The translations under genes were made by a program, and so were the position numbers. A DNA stretch of 64,000 nucleotides, taken from Streptomyces sp. NBC_01716 (GTDB taxonomy: Bacteria > Actinomycetota > Actinomycetes > Streptomycetales > Streptomycetaceae). The notes beneath the pieces are model-generated. The model was not told the DNA's origin. It saw only the letters and a list, made by a program, of their open reading frames with translations, and did no database searches. The stretch is taken from NCBI RefSeq assembly GCF_036248275.1, contig NZ_CP109181.1, positions 62,001 to 126,000 on the forward strand, in the 5' to 3' direction. This document shows, piece by piece, positions 1-8,378 of this stretch (its first letter is position 1; every line of letters starts with the position of its first letter).

Positions 1-255
1 CACCGGGCCGAACACCCCCGCTTCCGCCCGCAGCATGCCGACATCAGCCAGGCGGCCCCCCGTCGAGTGCCACAGCAAAATCTTGCCCGGATCCTGCACG
101 GCCCACGGCTTGGATCACGGCGTAAGTGCCGCCGATACTGCGGTGTCCGGCGGACTTGTGGACGGTATCGACCAGCAACGCCGAGCCGGCCTGGGCAACC
201 ACCCCGCGACCGCCGCCATCGATACGGACACGTGGGCAGGACCCGCGTTTCTTTC
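1..255 (-). pseudogene. IS1380-family transposase, N-terminal fragment
   Basis: Reading leftward from about position 255, the translation gives the IS1380 N-terminal pattern RIDGGGRGVVAQAGSALLVD, followed after a frame change by a stretch ending AVQDPGKILL and then LADVGMLRAEAGVFGPV. That order (D-GGGRGVVA, then W..P.AV.DPGK, then LAD...LRAE..VFG) is typical of the family. A TGA stands where the family has Trp (LTP*SKPW), and the segment after DPGKILL is shortened, so the copy is dead. The fragment runs off the left edge, so how much of the C-terminal part survives cannot be seen. Confidence 0.6.
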
Positions 256-377
256 ACCTGGAGAGGGTCTCTCCGCTACCACGCACAGGACCCTCAGTAA
301 GTCCTATCGTTGCAGCTCAGAGCCACTCTCTGCTTCTCGCCCACCTGCCGGACAGCACCCCTCAAGAAGGCACGAGG

Positions 378-396
378 CTAAGGGCTTGCAGATCAT
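378..396. repeat. left terminal inverted repeat of the ISAzo13-like element
   Basis: Nineteen bases, CTAAGGGCTTGCAGATCAT, exactly complementary to 2040-2058. Confidence 0.8.
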
Positions 397-429
397 CAAG
401 GTATTGCTTCCCGTCCCATGGCTCGTTGT

Positions 430-2040
430 ATGCGCATCCCGGATAAGCTCTATGCCCAACTCGCCACGAAGTTCGCGGTTGTTGTTCCCGCATCTGGATG
501 AGCGGCAACGACGGCTGCTGATGGCCACAGAGGCCCGTGTTCTGGGACACCGTGGTGTCCGGGCCGTGGCGCGTGCGGCCTCGGTCAGTTAGACCACGGT
601 CCGCAAGGGCATGTCCGAGCTGGAGGCCAGCGAGGAGCCTCTGAGGCGGGTGCGGCGGCCGGGCGGAGGCCGCAAGAGGGTCGCAGATCTCGATCCGGGG
701 CTGCAGCCGACACTGCTGGCGCTGGTCGAGCCGGACGAGCGAGGCGATCCGATGTCGCCGCTGCGGTGGACGGTGAAGTCGACCCGCACGCTGGCGCGGG
801 AGCTGCCCCGGACCGGACACAAAGTCAGTGCGGACACCGTCGCCGACCTGCTGCGGGAGGAAGGCTTCATCTGCAGGCCAACACCAAGACCATCGAGGGA
901 AGCCAACATCCGGACCCGGATGCCCAGTTCCGCTACCTCAACGAGCAGGCTCGCGATCACCGGGACGCCGGCCAGCCGGTGATCAGCGTGGACGCCAAGA
1001 AGAAAGAGCTCGTCGGTGAGTTCAAGAACAACAGCCTCCAGTGGCGGCCTGCGGCTGATCCGGTGCCGGTGAACGTCCATGACTTCGCCGACCCCCAGCT
1101 GGGCAAGGCCGCCCCGTAAGGGATCTACGATTTCGCGGCGAACGCCGGCTGGGTCAACGTGGGCACCGATCACGAGACCGCCGCGTTCACGGTGGAATCG
1201 ATCCGCCGCTGGTGGTGCGGCCAGGGCCGGGCCGCCTACCCGCAGGCGACGCGACTGCTCATCACCGCCGACGCGGGCGGCTCGAACAGCTACCGCACCC
1301 GAGCCTGGAAGCTCGAACTCGCCCAGCTCGCGGCCGCAACAGGACTTACGATCACTGTGTGCCACCTGCCGCCGGGCACATCGAAGCGGAACAAGAGCGA
1401 GCACCGGCTCTTCTCGCACATCACGATGAACTGGCGCGGCCGCCCGCTGACCAGCCACGAAGTCATCGTCCAGTTCATCGCCGCGACCACCACCCGCACC
1501 GGACTGCGTGTCATGGCCGAGCTGGACACCAACGTCTACCCACCGGAGTCCAGATCGTCGACGCGGAGATGGCGTCCCTGCCACTGACCCGACACGCCCT
1601 CCACGGCGACTGGAACTATGCCCTCACCCCCAGCCGTGCCCCCGGGCTCCGCAGGAGCCGGCCCCGGAGTGGGACCACGCTCTCCTGTCCGATCCCGCTC
1701 TGACCGGCATGTCCCGGCGGCAACTGAGCGATCTCACCGACACTTTGGCCCTCGACGGCGACGTCAAGCACGGCCGCCCGCCCCGGCTCGCCTTTCCCGA
1801 CAGGTCCTGGCAGCCGTCCTTCACCCGCAGGTCGCACTGGCCGCGGAACCCCTCACCGTGCTGTTCGACAGCAGTCGGACCGCCGTGCACCGCACTCTGC
1901 TGAAGATCAGGACACTGCTCAAGGCGCACACCATCATCATCCCGCCGGCGGCCACCCCGCCCTCCGCCCTCACAACCCTCCAGGCTCGCGCTCGAGCCCT
2001 GAGCGGCGACCCCAGCAGCGTGATCAAGACAACGTGTTAA
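430..2040 (+). pseudogene. ISAzo13-family transposase, multiply disrupted
   Basis: Pieces in three frames line up with an ISAzo13 DDE transposase: an N-terminal HTH part (LLMATEARVLGHRGVRAVAR), then DPMSPLRWTVKSTRTLA, PVISVDAKKKELVGEFKN, the core LLITADAGGSNS, CHLPPGTSKRNKSEHRLFSH and NWRGRPLTSHEV. A C-terminal extension (ALTGMSRRQLSDLTDTLAL) reaches 2040. Lesions are a frame change near 475, TAG at 590-592, a frame change near 890, TAA at 1117-1119 where the family has Tyr of a PYG motif, and a frame change near 1553. The DDE acidic residues are still recognisable in the pieces, but no protein of useful length can be made. Confidence 0.8.
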
Positions 2041-2058
2041 TGATCTGCAAGCCCTTAG
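2040..2058. repeat. right terminal inverted repeat of the ISAzo13-like element
   Basis: Exact complement of 378-396; its first base is the last base of the transposase stop codon. Confidence 0.8.
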
Positions 2059-2246
2059 GGGGTGTCTTGCTCGTCGCAGCGAGACAACCAACTTGCCGAA
2101 GCAGCGCGAGCTCAGCCCGGTGAAGGGCTTCTATCCGGGACGGCACGGACGCCGTGATCACACCAGCCACAACAAGATCGTTTCACTCGGTGAGAAGCAA
2201 CCATCGCCCCGTACCCTCTCGGCCTGAGCCGGTCCAGAATGCCGCC

Positions 2247-2750
2247 ATGGCCGAGGAAGAGCGCAACAAGGCAGCTGCACGTTCATTCCTGTCATGCGCC
2301 ACCGAGGTGGCGCGGCTGATGGATCTCGGGAACGCGGCCGACATACCGGAAACACGCCGCGCACGGCACCTGGCCCATGCGGTGCGCAGGCCGCTGCTCG
2401 AACGAGCCCACCTGCCCGAAGAGTTCTTCGCCCCGTTGATGGCCGCAGCCGTCTACGACCCGGACCCCAGCTTCTGCCTCTGGTTCGTCGAACCAGCGGT
2501 CTACGCCTTCGGGCGCCGCCAAGTCATGACCGCCCTGCTCGACTATCTACGGAACGGCACGGACGCCGAGCAGGCAGGCGCCGAGCGGGCCTGGTATTGC
2601 GCCCATGTGCCGCTCCGCGCAGACCGGTCCCCGGCCTACGCACCCGGCGGAAGTCGCGATCCCGCCATGGATGAATCCCGCGATTTGAGGGACAAGTGGC
2701 GGGAAACCCTTCGGCGATCAGCGATGTGCCCGGGCCGCCTCGAAACCTGA
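2247..2750 (+). CDS. hypothetical protein, 167 aa
   Basis: I do not recognise a family. The ATG at 2247 begins MAEEERNKAAARSFLSCATE; the frame is open further upstream, but this start fits the composition best. The protein is soluble and mostly alpha-helical in composition, with conserved-looking aromatic segments (SFCLWFVEPAVYAFGRRQ, AWYCAHVPLR) and no signal peptide or transmembrane segment. It stands alone between a dead insertion sequence and the MFS gene that faces it from the other side. Codon use has the usual strong G/C third-position bias, which supports real coding. The charged C-terminus (MDESRDLRDKWRETLRR) looks natural. Confidence 0.6.
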   Translation: MAEEERNKAAARSFLSCATEVARLMDLGNAADIPETRRARHLAHAVRRPLLERAHLPEEFFAPLMAAAVYDPDPSFCLWFVEPAVYAFGRRQVMTALLDYLRNGTDAEQAGAERAWYCAHVPLRADRSPAYAPGGSRDPAMDESRDLRDKWRETLRRSAMCPGRLET

Positions 2751-2889
2751 GCCAGCCCCGTGGCCATGGGGCTGTTGCTCACTCTGACCCGTTACGGGAC
2801 AGGTTTTAGACGGTCCCCCGCCGCCATTGCCCTGATCACGATCGTGGCAGCGGCTGAGCCCCCGGACGGTGCCCCCCCCTGGCGGGGCG

Positions 2890-4086
2890 TCAGCTTTCCG
2901 CAGTGGCCGCCATGCTACGCCGTACCGCCAGCAAAAGGGCCACCAGCCCCGGCACCACGGCCACCGTCATCAGAGGCAAGGTGGCCCACCAGCCGACTAG
3001 GTCCTTGGCCGCGCCGAACAGAGGAGGTCCCAGCAGAGTCCCCAGGCTGCCGATTTGCGTGACCATGCCAGCTGCCATACCGGCCCCCGAGATCCCTGCC
3101 ACCGAGGGCAGCGCCGAGAAGACAGCGGCGACCACGATCCCGTTGACGATCATAAGAAGGCCAGCGGCGACGAAGCACGCGAGCCACGTCGGCCCGAGGA
3201 AGACACCCGCACCCAGGAAAGGCATCAGCAGCGCGGAGACGAAGAGCGGCTGGGCACGGACACCGCGCTGAGCAAGGAGACCAGCTACCACGCTGCCCAC
3301 GATACTGGCGGCCGCCACGACCGACGTTAGTGCACCGGCGCGACCCCGCGGCAGGTTCTGTTCCGAGGTAAGGAAGGCTGGCAGCAAGGTCACCACCGCC
3401 AGACCGACCATCGAGACGAGCGCAAAGCCGGACGCCAACAGCCACACCGGCGCCCCCAACCGAGCGGTGGACTCGGATTCTGCGGCTCCCTCCTCGAAGT
3501 CCGCTCCCCCGGAAACTGGGTCCACCCCCGGTACGGCTGCCCTCAGTGGCGCCCCCCGGTACACCGCAGCCGCCAGCAGGAGCGAGGCAACCGCCGGCAC
3601 CACCAACCACCCGCGCCAGCCGACCCCTGTCATGAGGCCGCCCGCCGCCGCGGCGGCGAGTCCGGCCGGAATGCACATCCCCCACAGGGCCAGCGCCCAC
3701 TTGCGCAGGGCCACATCAAGCACTTGCGCCAGCAGAGCCGGACCGGCCACCATAATCGCCACGTAGCCAACGGCTTCTAGCAGACGTGCGAGGAACAGCT
3801 GCCAGGCGGCGTTGGCGAACACGGAGGTCCCGAGCCCGCTCAAGCCGATCGTGACCAGCCCGAGGGCTAGCGCCGACCGGCTTCTGCCAGCCCCGGCCCA
3901 TCGCCCGACCGTCGTGGCGGCCACCGCTGCCACGACCGTGACGCTGGACGTCAGCCAGCCAGCCCCTGTCAGCGACAGGTGGAACCCATCACGCACCTGG
4001 TCGAGGAAAGGGGAGAATTTCCCCAGGGACACTGCGGCCGCCACACCGGCCGACAGAACCACCGATACCGCCGCCCGCTCCGACAT
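2890..4086 (-). CDS. MFS transporter, CynX/NimT-like
   Basis: A 398-aa polytopic membrane protein with about twelve hydrophobic segments. The first half holds the MFS loop WLTSSVTVVAAVAATTVGRWAG and the second half the repeat RAGALTSVVAAASIVGSVVAGLLAQRG. A long acidic loop around residues 185-215 (GVDPVSGGADFEEGAAESE) separates the two six-helix bundles. The ATG at 4086 is preceded by a good Shine-Dalgarno sequence (GGAGGGAG). The gene diverges from the radical-SAM operon at 4328, with a 7-bp palindromic site just upstream, so it probably exports or imports the product or substrate of that operon. The substrate cannot be deduced from sequence. Confidence 0.85.
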   Translation of the reverse strand: MSERAAVSVVLSAGVAAAVSLGKFSPFLDQVRDGFHLSLTGAGWLTSSVTVVAAVAATTVGRWAGAGRSRSALALGLVTIGLSGLGTSVFANAAWQLFLARLLEAVGYVAIMVAGPALLAQVLDVALRKWALALWGMCIPAGLAAAAAGGLMTGVGWRGWLVVPAVASLLLAAAVYRGAPLRAAVPGVDPVSGGADFEEGAAESESTARLGAPVWLLASGFALVSMVGLAVVTLLPAFLTSEQNLPRGRAGALTSVVAAASIVGSVVAGLLAQRGVRAQPLFVSALLMPFLGAGVFLGPTWLACFVAAGLLMIVNGIVVAAVFSALPSVAGISGAGMAAGMVTQIGSLGTLLGPPLFGAAKDLVGWWATLPLMTVAVVPGLVALLLAVRRSMAATAES

Positions 4087-4109
4087 CCGGATGCACTCCC
4101 TCCGTTTAA

Positions 4110-4128
4110 TAATGGCGACGGGCCATTA
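4110..4128. promoter_or_regulatory. palindromic operator-like site upstream of the MFS gene
   Basis: TAATGGC-GACGG-GCCATTA: perfect 7-bp arms with a 5-bp spacer, lying 24-42 bp upstream of the MFS start in the divergent region. AT-rich arms in such GC-rich DNA stand out. No regulator gene is adjacent, so the protein that binds it is unknown. Confidence 0.45.
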
Positions 4129-4268
4129 ATTCACCCGATTCCCGGATCAGCCACGCTGATTGAAACACGGCGGAGGGAACGGCGACAGCGAACAGATGCC
4201 ATGACTTTCGTGCCCGCTCGAACGCAACAAGCGCTTTCCAGCCAATCGGCCCCGACCGTTCGAATCAC

Positions 4269-4297
4269 TTGACGGACGATAGGTCGCGACGCAGGAT
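4269..4297 (+). promoter_or_regulatory. putative sigma-HrdB-type promoter of the radical-SAM operon
   Basis: TTGACG at 4269-4274 and CAGGAT at 4292-4297 are separated by 17 bp and match Streptomyces housekeeping -35/-10 consensus well. Transcription would start near 4304, leaving a short leader before the ribosome-binding site at 4313-4322. Confidence 0.5.
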
Positions 4298-4327
4298 ATT
4301 CTATGCGTCAACTAGGGGAGGGAAATT

Positions 4328-5620
4328 TTGCATCATCCGCATCTCATGGACGCTTTCCGTGACCCTTCGGTCGCCCGCGAGCGGGTTCTCCGTTCCTTCC
4401 ATCATCAGCTCGAAAATATTCCGACTCAGGGATCGAGCTTCTTCATTCATCTGAGCGAACTGTGCCCGGTGGCATGCGAGCACTGTATGTATTCATCAGA
4501 CCTGGAGCGGAAATCAGAGAAGACCGCACTCTCCAAGAGTGAGCTTGAGGACGCGATCCGATTCATTTCAGAATCCTCCTCGCAGAAGCTCAACATAACC
4601 GGCGGGGGGGAACCCTTTCTCAAGTTCTCCAGCATTTTGCGTCTCCTAGAGACGGCCAAGGTCCCAAGAATCGAAATCGTCACCGCCGGCCACTGGGCCA
4701 CAACCCCCAAACGCACGGCGCGCATGATGCGCCAGATCGACGAAGCACGCTCTCGCAATGCCGTCAACCCCGAGCTACTGCTTCGGCTGAGCATCGACCG
4801 CTACCACCTCAACGCGCCCCGCCCGGTGCGGATCGAGCAGTACGGCAACGTACTTCGCTGCTGGTCAGAGACCCAGCCGAGCTTCGCTGTAGGGCTACGC
4901 AGCATTCAGCCGGACATGGGCACGGTGGACCGGGCGATCGCGGATGAACTCGGCGCGGGCATCGCCGAAGTGGACGGCTGGAACCGCCGGCTCCTGCTGC
5001 CCGGCGGCAAGACCGTTCCCCTGACCTTCAATGTCTTCCGGCGCAGCGGAAAGGCCCTTCGCCTGGCGGAGGACCACCGGGACGCCAGCAAGACCATCCG
5101 GGAGTATTACGGCCCCTTCGAGTCCCAGCCTGGAAACCTGTCGCTGGCCACCGCCGTGAACGACGCGATTCGCGGGGATTACACGGCCAGTACCGGAGTC
5201 GCCGTCACGCTCAACTCCGACGGAACGTTCTGGATCTTCTGCGGCACCGCTCCCGACCGCAAACTCCTCCTGGAGAAGCAGAGCTTCGCCGAGGCGGTGG
5301 CGTACTTCTTCGACGACCCCATCACTCATCTGCTCGTCTACGAGGGAATCTGGGCCCTGTCCGACCTCGTCATGGAAATGGCCCCGAAGACCCATGCGGC
5401 AGCCCTGGCCAAGAACGACTCCGCTTCCCTGGTGGACGATCTACTCGCCCCCGACGACGTCCGGCTCGCCGTCACGCTGATCTCGGCCCAGCAACAAGTA
5501 ACCCGAAACCGTGCCACGGTCGACGCGGAGCATCCGCTCGCCGGGCTGCTGGCCGATCCGGCGGTCGACGTGGCGGAAATGTGCTGTGGCCTCATCCTCG
5601 GGAACAGGGAAACGCGGTGA
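4328..5620 (+). CDS. radical SAM enzyme
   Basis: A 430-aa protein with the radical SAM cluster motif C46-PVA-C50-EH-C53 (CxxxCxxC), which binds the [4Fe-4S] cluster that cleaves S-adenosylmethionine. The GGGEP glycine motif (NITGGGEPFLKF) follows about 40 residues later, as in the family. The start is taken as TTG at 4328 because the strong AGGGGAGGG sits 6-8 bases before it; the ATG at 4346 is too far from that site. The stop TGA overlaps the next start (GTGA), so the gene is translationally coupled to the phosphoribosyltransferase. The C-terminal half (after about residue 200) has no auxiliary Cys cluster of the SPASM type that I can see. The substrate is unknown; the context suggests a modified base or nucleotide. 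Confidence 0.85.
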   Translation: MHHPHLMDAFRDPSVARERVLRSFHHQLENIPTQGSSFFIHLSELCPVACEHCMYSSDLERKSEKTALSKSELEDAIRFISESSSQKLNITGGGEPFLKFSSILRLLETAKVPRIEIVTAGHWATTPKRTARMMRQIDEARSRNAVNPELLLRLSIDRYHLNAPRPVRIEQYGNVLRCWSETQPSFAVGLRSIQPDMGTVDRAIADELGAGIAEVDGWNRRLLLPGGKTVPLTFNVFRRSGKALRLAEDHRDASKTIREYYGPFESQPGNLSLATAVNDAIRGDYTASTGVAVTLNSDGTFWIFCGTAPDRKLLLEKQSFAEAVAYFFDDPITHLLVYEGIWALSDLVMEMAPKTHAAALAKNDSASLVDDLLAPDDVRLAVTLISAQQQVTRNRATVDAEHPLAGLLADPAVDVAEMCCGLILGNRETR

Positions 5621-6225
5621 CCTTCGCAGCGGAAGCACCCGACGACGAGAAGCGTTACGCCCGGCTGCAGCACACCACCGATCCCGGCGAGGCCCGGCAC
5701 GGCCTCATCGGGATCGGCGGCGTCCTGGGCCTGCGGACCGCCGAGATCATGCGCGCCGAACTCGGTGCCCTGCGGGACGTGTTGTGCGTGTTCGTGCTGC
5801 GGGGCGGCGCACTGATGTACCCCGGCTTCGCGACGGCCTTCCCGCAGGCCGACTTCTGCGTGCTCGGTATGCGGCGCACGGCCGACCGACTCCGCGTGGA
5901 CCACCAGTACATGACGGACGTTCCGCGGGGCAGCTATCAAGCGACGGTCTACATCGACTGCGTAGCGGCCACCGGAGGCACACTGCTGGCAGCCAGAGAA
6001 GCGATCACCGCCCGATGCGACACCGGTCATGAGGTGGCCGCAGTCGTCAGCAGCGCCGCAGCGGCCACCGACAGAGTCCGGGCGACGGGCATCAGCTTCG
6101 TCGGTTTCAGCCTCTACGAGGACCTCGACGGCCAGGTGGTCACCCCCGACATGGGAGAACTCGACGCCGGCGATCTCTTCAGCGGCGTCTCGTGGCCTTC
6201 TGTACCCGACGGATCCGAGCGGTGA
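5617..6225 (+). CDS. uracil-phosphoribosyltransferase-like enzyme
   Basis: A 202-aa protein of the type I PRTase fold. The PRPP-binding loop is YIDCVAATGGT at residues 112-122, and the UPRT-like block VFVLRGGALMYPGFATAFPQADFC lies at about 58-81. The order and spacing resemble uracil phosphoribosyltransferase (base + PRPP to nucleotide + pyrophosphate) more than the adenine or orotate enzymes. The usual acidic pair before the loop (DD) is DC here. The GTG start at 5617 overlaps the radical-SAM stop by four bases. The amidohydrolase follows after 18 bp. In this operon it probably attaches or removes ribose 5-phosphate on a modified pyrimidine-like base rather than doing ordinary salvage. Confidence 0.7.
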   Translation: MTFAAEAPDDEKRYARLQHTTDPGEARHGLIGIGGVLGLRTAEIMRAELGALRDVLCVFVLRGGALMYPGFATAFPQADFCVLGMRRTADRLRVDHQYMTDVPRGSYQATVYIDCVAATGGTLLAAREAITARCDTGHEVAAVVSSAAAATDRVRATGISFVGFSLYEDLDGQVVTPDMGELDAGDLFSGVSWPSVPDGSER

Positions 6226-6243
6226 CCCCGGAGGCGGACCCAC

Positions 6244-7488
6244 GTGTTGCTGCTGACGAACGCCCAGCTTCCAGACGGCCCACTGACGGACGTGCTCCTG
6301 CGCCGCGAACACATCCACGCCGTCGGCCCGGTCGGCAGCTTGGAAACCAACGTTGAACACGTCGATCTGACCGGTTACCTCCTGCTGCCTGCCCCCGCCG
6401 AGCCCCACTGCCACCTCGACAAGGTCCTGCTTGGCAGGTTCGACGGTCAAGGACGAGGAGATCTGGAGAGCGCGGTCGAGTCCTGGTACACAGCCCGCAG
6501 GACGGTCTCCCGGGCTGATGTGCGAGACCGGGCGCTGAGCGCCGCCTCCAAACTCCTGGCGGGCGGCGCGACCGCCATCCGCACCCATGTGGACGTCGGG
6601 GAGACGACCGGGCTGATGCTGGTCGAAGCTCTGACGGAAGCGCGTGAACTGCTGGCGGAGCGGCTTGACCTCCAGATCGTAGCCTTCGTGGACTTCCCGC
6701 TCCGCGGCCGTGCCGGAGCCAGCAACCGCGCTCTGCTCGCGGACGCGCTCAAGGCGGGCGCCGACGTGGTGGGCGGTGCGCCCTACCGGGACGACGATCC
6801 GTCGGCGTGCCTCGACATCCTCATGGACACGGCGGCCGAGGCCGGGCGCCCAGTGGATCTCCATGTCGACGAGACTCTCGACCCGGACTCGACCACGCTC
6901 GGCGGACTCGCCGAGTGGGTCCTGAGGAGCGGCTTCCCCCACCACGTCACCGCGAGCCACTGCGTAAGCCTCGGCAGCCAGCCGCAGGAGCTGGTGGAGC
7001 GGACGGCCGCCCGGGTCGCCGAGGCCGGGATCTCCGTCGTGGCCTGTCCGCAGACTAACCTGTATCTCCAAGCCCGGGGCCACACCCGCGCCGTACCGAG
7101 AGGACTCACAGCGATCGCCGCGCTCCGCGCCGCCGGGGTCACCGTGGCGGGCGGTGGAGATAACGCTCGGGACCCGTTCAACCCGCTGGGCCGGTTCGAC
7201 CCCATGGATACGGCATCGTTGCTGGTCCTGGCAGGTCACCTGACGCCGCGCTCCGCCTACGACGCCGTCAGCGGAGCAGCCCGGACGGCCATGGGCCTGG
7301 CCCGCACGACGATCGAAGCCGGAGCTCCCGCTGAGCTGCTGGCCGTACGGGCGAACGCCCTCGCCGACGCCATGGCGGACGCCTGGGCGGACCGTGCGGT
7401 GATCCACCGGGGCCGCCTCGTCTGCCGCACCTGGCACGAGCGGGTCTTCCCCGCGGGCCGGTCCCCCGGTGCACGCGGTACCGGGTGA
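6244..7488 (+). CDS. cytosine deaminase-like amidohydrolase
   Basis: A 414-aa metal-dependent hydrolase of the amidohydrolase superfamily. The CodA-type metal site is visible: EPHCHLDK at 53-60 (His55, His57), DLHVDE near 200, TASHC near 235, and GGGDNARDPF near 305 supplying the catalytic Asp. Cytosine deaminase and related enzymes remove an exocyclic amino group from a heterocycle in the cytoplasm, or open a ring amide. The GTG start at 6244 has a GGAGG-type site upstream (GGAGGCGG). It is the last gene of the operon after the radical SAM enzyme and PRTase. Deamination of a base made or modified by the radical SAM enzyme is a reasonable inference; the exact substrate is not visible. Confidence 0.8.
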   Translation: MLLLTNAQLPDGPLTDVLLRREHIHAVGPVGSLETNVEHVDLTGYLLLPAPAEPHCHLDKVLLGRFDGQGRGDLESAVESWYTARRTVSRADVRDRALSAASKLLAGGATAIRTHVDVGETTGLMLVEALTEARELLAERLDLQIVAFVDFPLRGRAGASNRALLADALKAGADVVGGAPYRDDDPSACLDILMDTAAEAGRPVDLHVDETLDPDSTTLGGLAEWVLRSGFPHHVTASHCVSLGSQPQELVERTAARVAEAGISVVACPQTNLYLQARGHTRAVPRGLTAIAALRAAGVTVAGGGDNARDPFNPLGRFDPMDTASLLVLAGHLTPRSAYDAVSGAARTAMGLARTTIEAGAPAELLAVRANALADAMADAWADRAVIHRGRLVCRTWHERVFPAGRSPGARGTG

Positions 7489-7901
7489 GCGCCGGTCCAG
7501 GTTGCCGCAGACGAACTTCTTCGTCGTGCGCCCCAACTCCCCGCCTCTGTAGAGCAGTTCCCACAGGCCACGTGGGTGCGCTCCGAACGGGAGATAGCGC
7601 GAGAACGGGTGCGGCTGCGGGAAACCGGCCCACGTTACGGCGCCTGAACCTGCCGGTGTCCGGCGGTTCTGAACTCTTGCAGGCGCTGTCACGATCCCGA
7701 TCCCCCGACTGAGCCGGTCGCCTGTCTCGGCATTCTCCTATCCGGTCGTGCTACCTGCCTGGCCCACTTCGACGGGCTCTCATCCCGCGCCTCGTCGCTC
7801 CCCTCGTGGACGGCTTGGCTGCTGGCGAGGTCGATGGGCCCCAGCGGTCCGGTGAGGCTAAGTCGTCGTTTCTTTTGGCGTGATCGTTCGTTGTGCTGAG
7901 C
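7489..7901. other. intergenic stretch, no supported gene
   Basis: About 410 bp between the amidohydrolase and an IS5 remnant. The reverse strand at 7495-7680 has a protein-like run (WAGFPQPHPFSRYLPFGAHP and RGLWELLYRGGELGRTTKKF) that could be the remnant of a lost gene, but I cannot assign it to a family and it has no clean start or stop. Confidence 0.4.
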
Positions 7902-8013
7902 ATGACGAGCCTTGCTGAGCGGTTGGTGCCCAACGAGTTGTGGAAGCTGTTTCGGCTGGGTCGTGTCGCCGACGGAGGTCACACGCCCGCAGGGCGGCGG
8001 GCGTCGGCGGGCT
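7902..8013 (+). pseudogene. IS5-family transposase, 5' remnant
   Basis: The ATG at 7902 begins MTSLAERLVPNELWKLFR, the stereotyped N-terminus of Streptomyces IS5-type transposases (LAxRLVPDELW.LF.). The similarity ends after about 35 residues at a GTGA microsatellite, and nothing of the catalytic part remains. Confidence 0.6.
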
Positions 8014-8014
8014 G

Positions 8015-8041
8015 GTGAGTGAGTGAGTGAGTGAGTGAGTG
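8015..8041. repeat. GTGA tetranucleotide microsatellite
   Basis: Nearly seven tandem copies of GTGA mark the breakpoint of the IS5 remnant. Such a run is unusual in this GC-rich DNA and may have arisen by slippage at the junction. Confidence 0.8.
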
Positions 8042-8378
8042 TTTCAGATCTCTGGTCCCTGGGGGACTGCGGTCCTGCGGCACATCCGTCCTGGGATCTC
8101 GTCAGCGCGCTGATTCACCTCGTTGACAAGGCGACCGAACATCTGGCCCAGAGTCACTTGGCGCTGGACCGTCTGTTCGGCAACATCGACGAAGACCTCG
8201 GACAACCTTTGCTCACCTGAGCCTCACCAACGTTACGGGGAAGGGCCGCACGTGGTGCTTACCTTTACGGCTCGTACCCCTGGGCGGTGAGGGGCAGACG
8301 TTGCTTACCCATGCGCGGGATCAGCTCATGCGTGCCGGCGGCGCACGCCTTGCCCGGTTCGGTGGTCCGGTCTGGTGT

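Larger units (their letters stand above)
378..2058 (+). mobile_element. ISAzo13-family insertion sequence, decayed
   Basis: A perfect 19-bp inverted repeat (CTAAGGGCTTGCAGATCAT at 378-396, its complement at 2040-2058) brackets about 1.7 kb holding only a broken transposase in the same orientation. The stop codon of the transposase frame at 2038-2040 touches the right repeat. No convincing target-site duplication is visible beside the repeats, which fits an old insertion with eroded flanks. Confidence 0.75.

Noticed and set aside
5338..7692. 784-codon minus-strand frame across the radical SAM operon
   Set aside because: Antisense to three well-supported genes. Only its first 60 codons (7500-7680) look protein-like, and these could not be assigned.
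8035..8220. 61-codon frame starting in the GTGA repeat
   Set aside because: The start lies in a microsatellite with no ribosome-binding site, and the product resembles nothing known.
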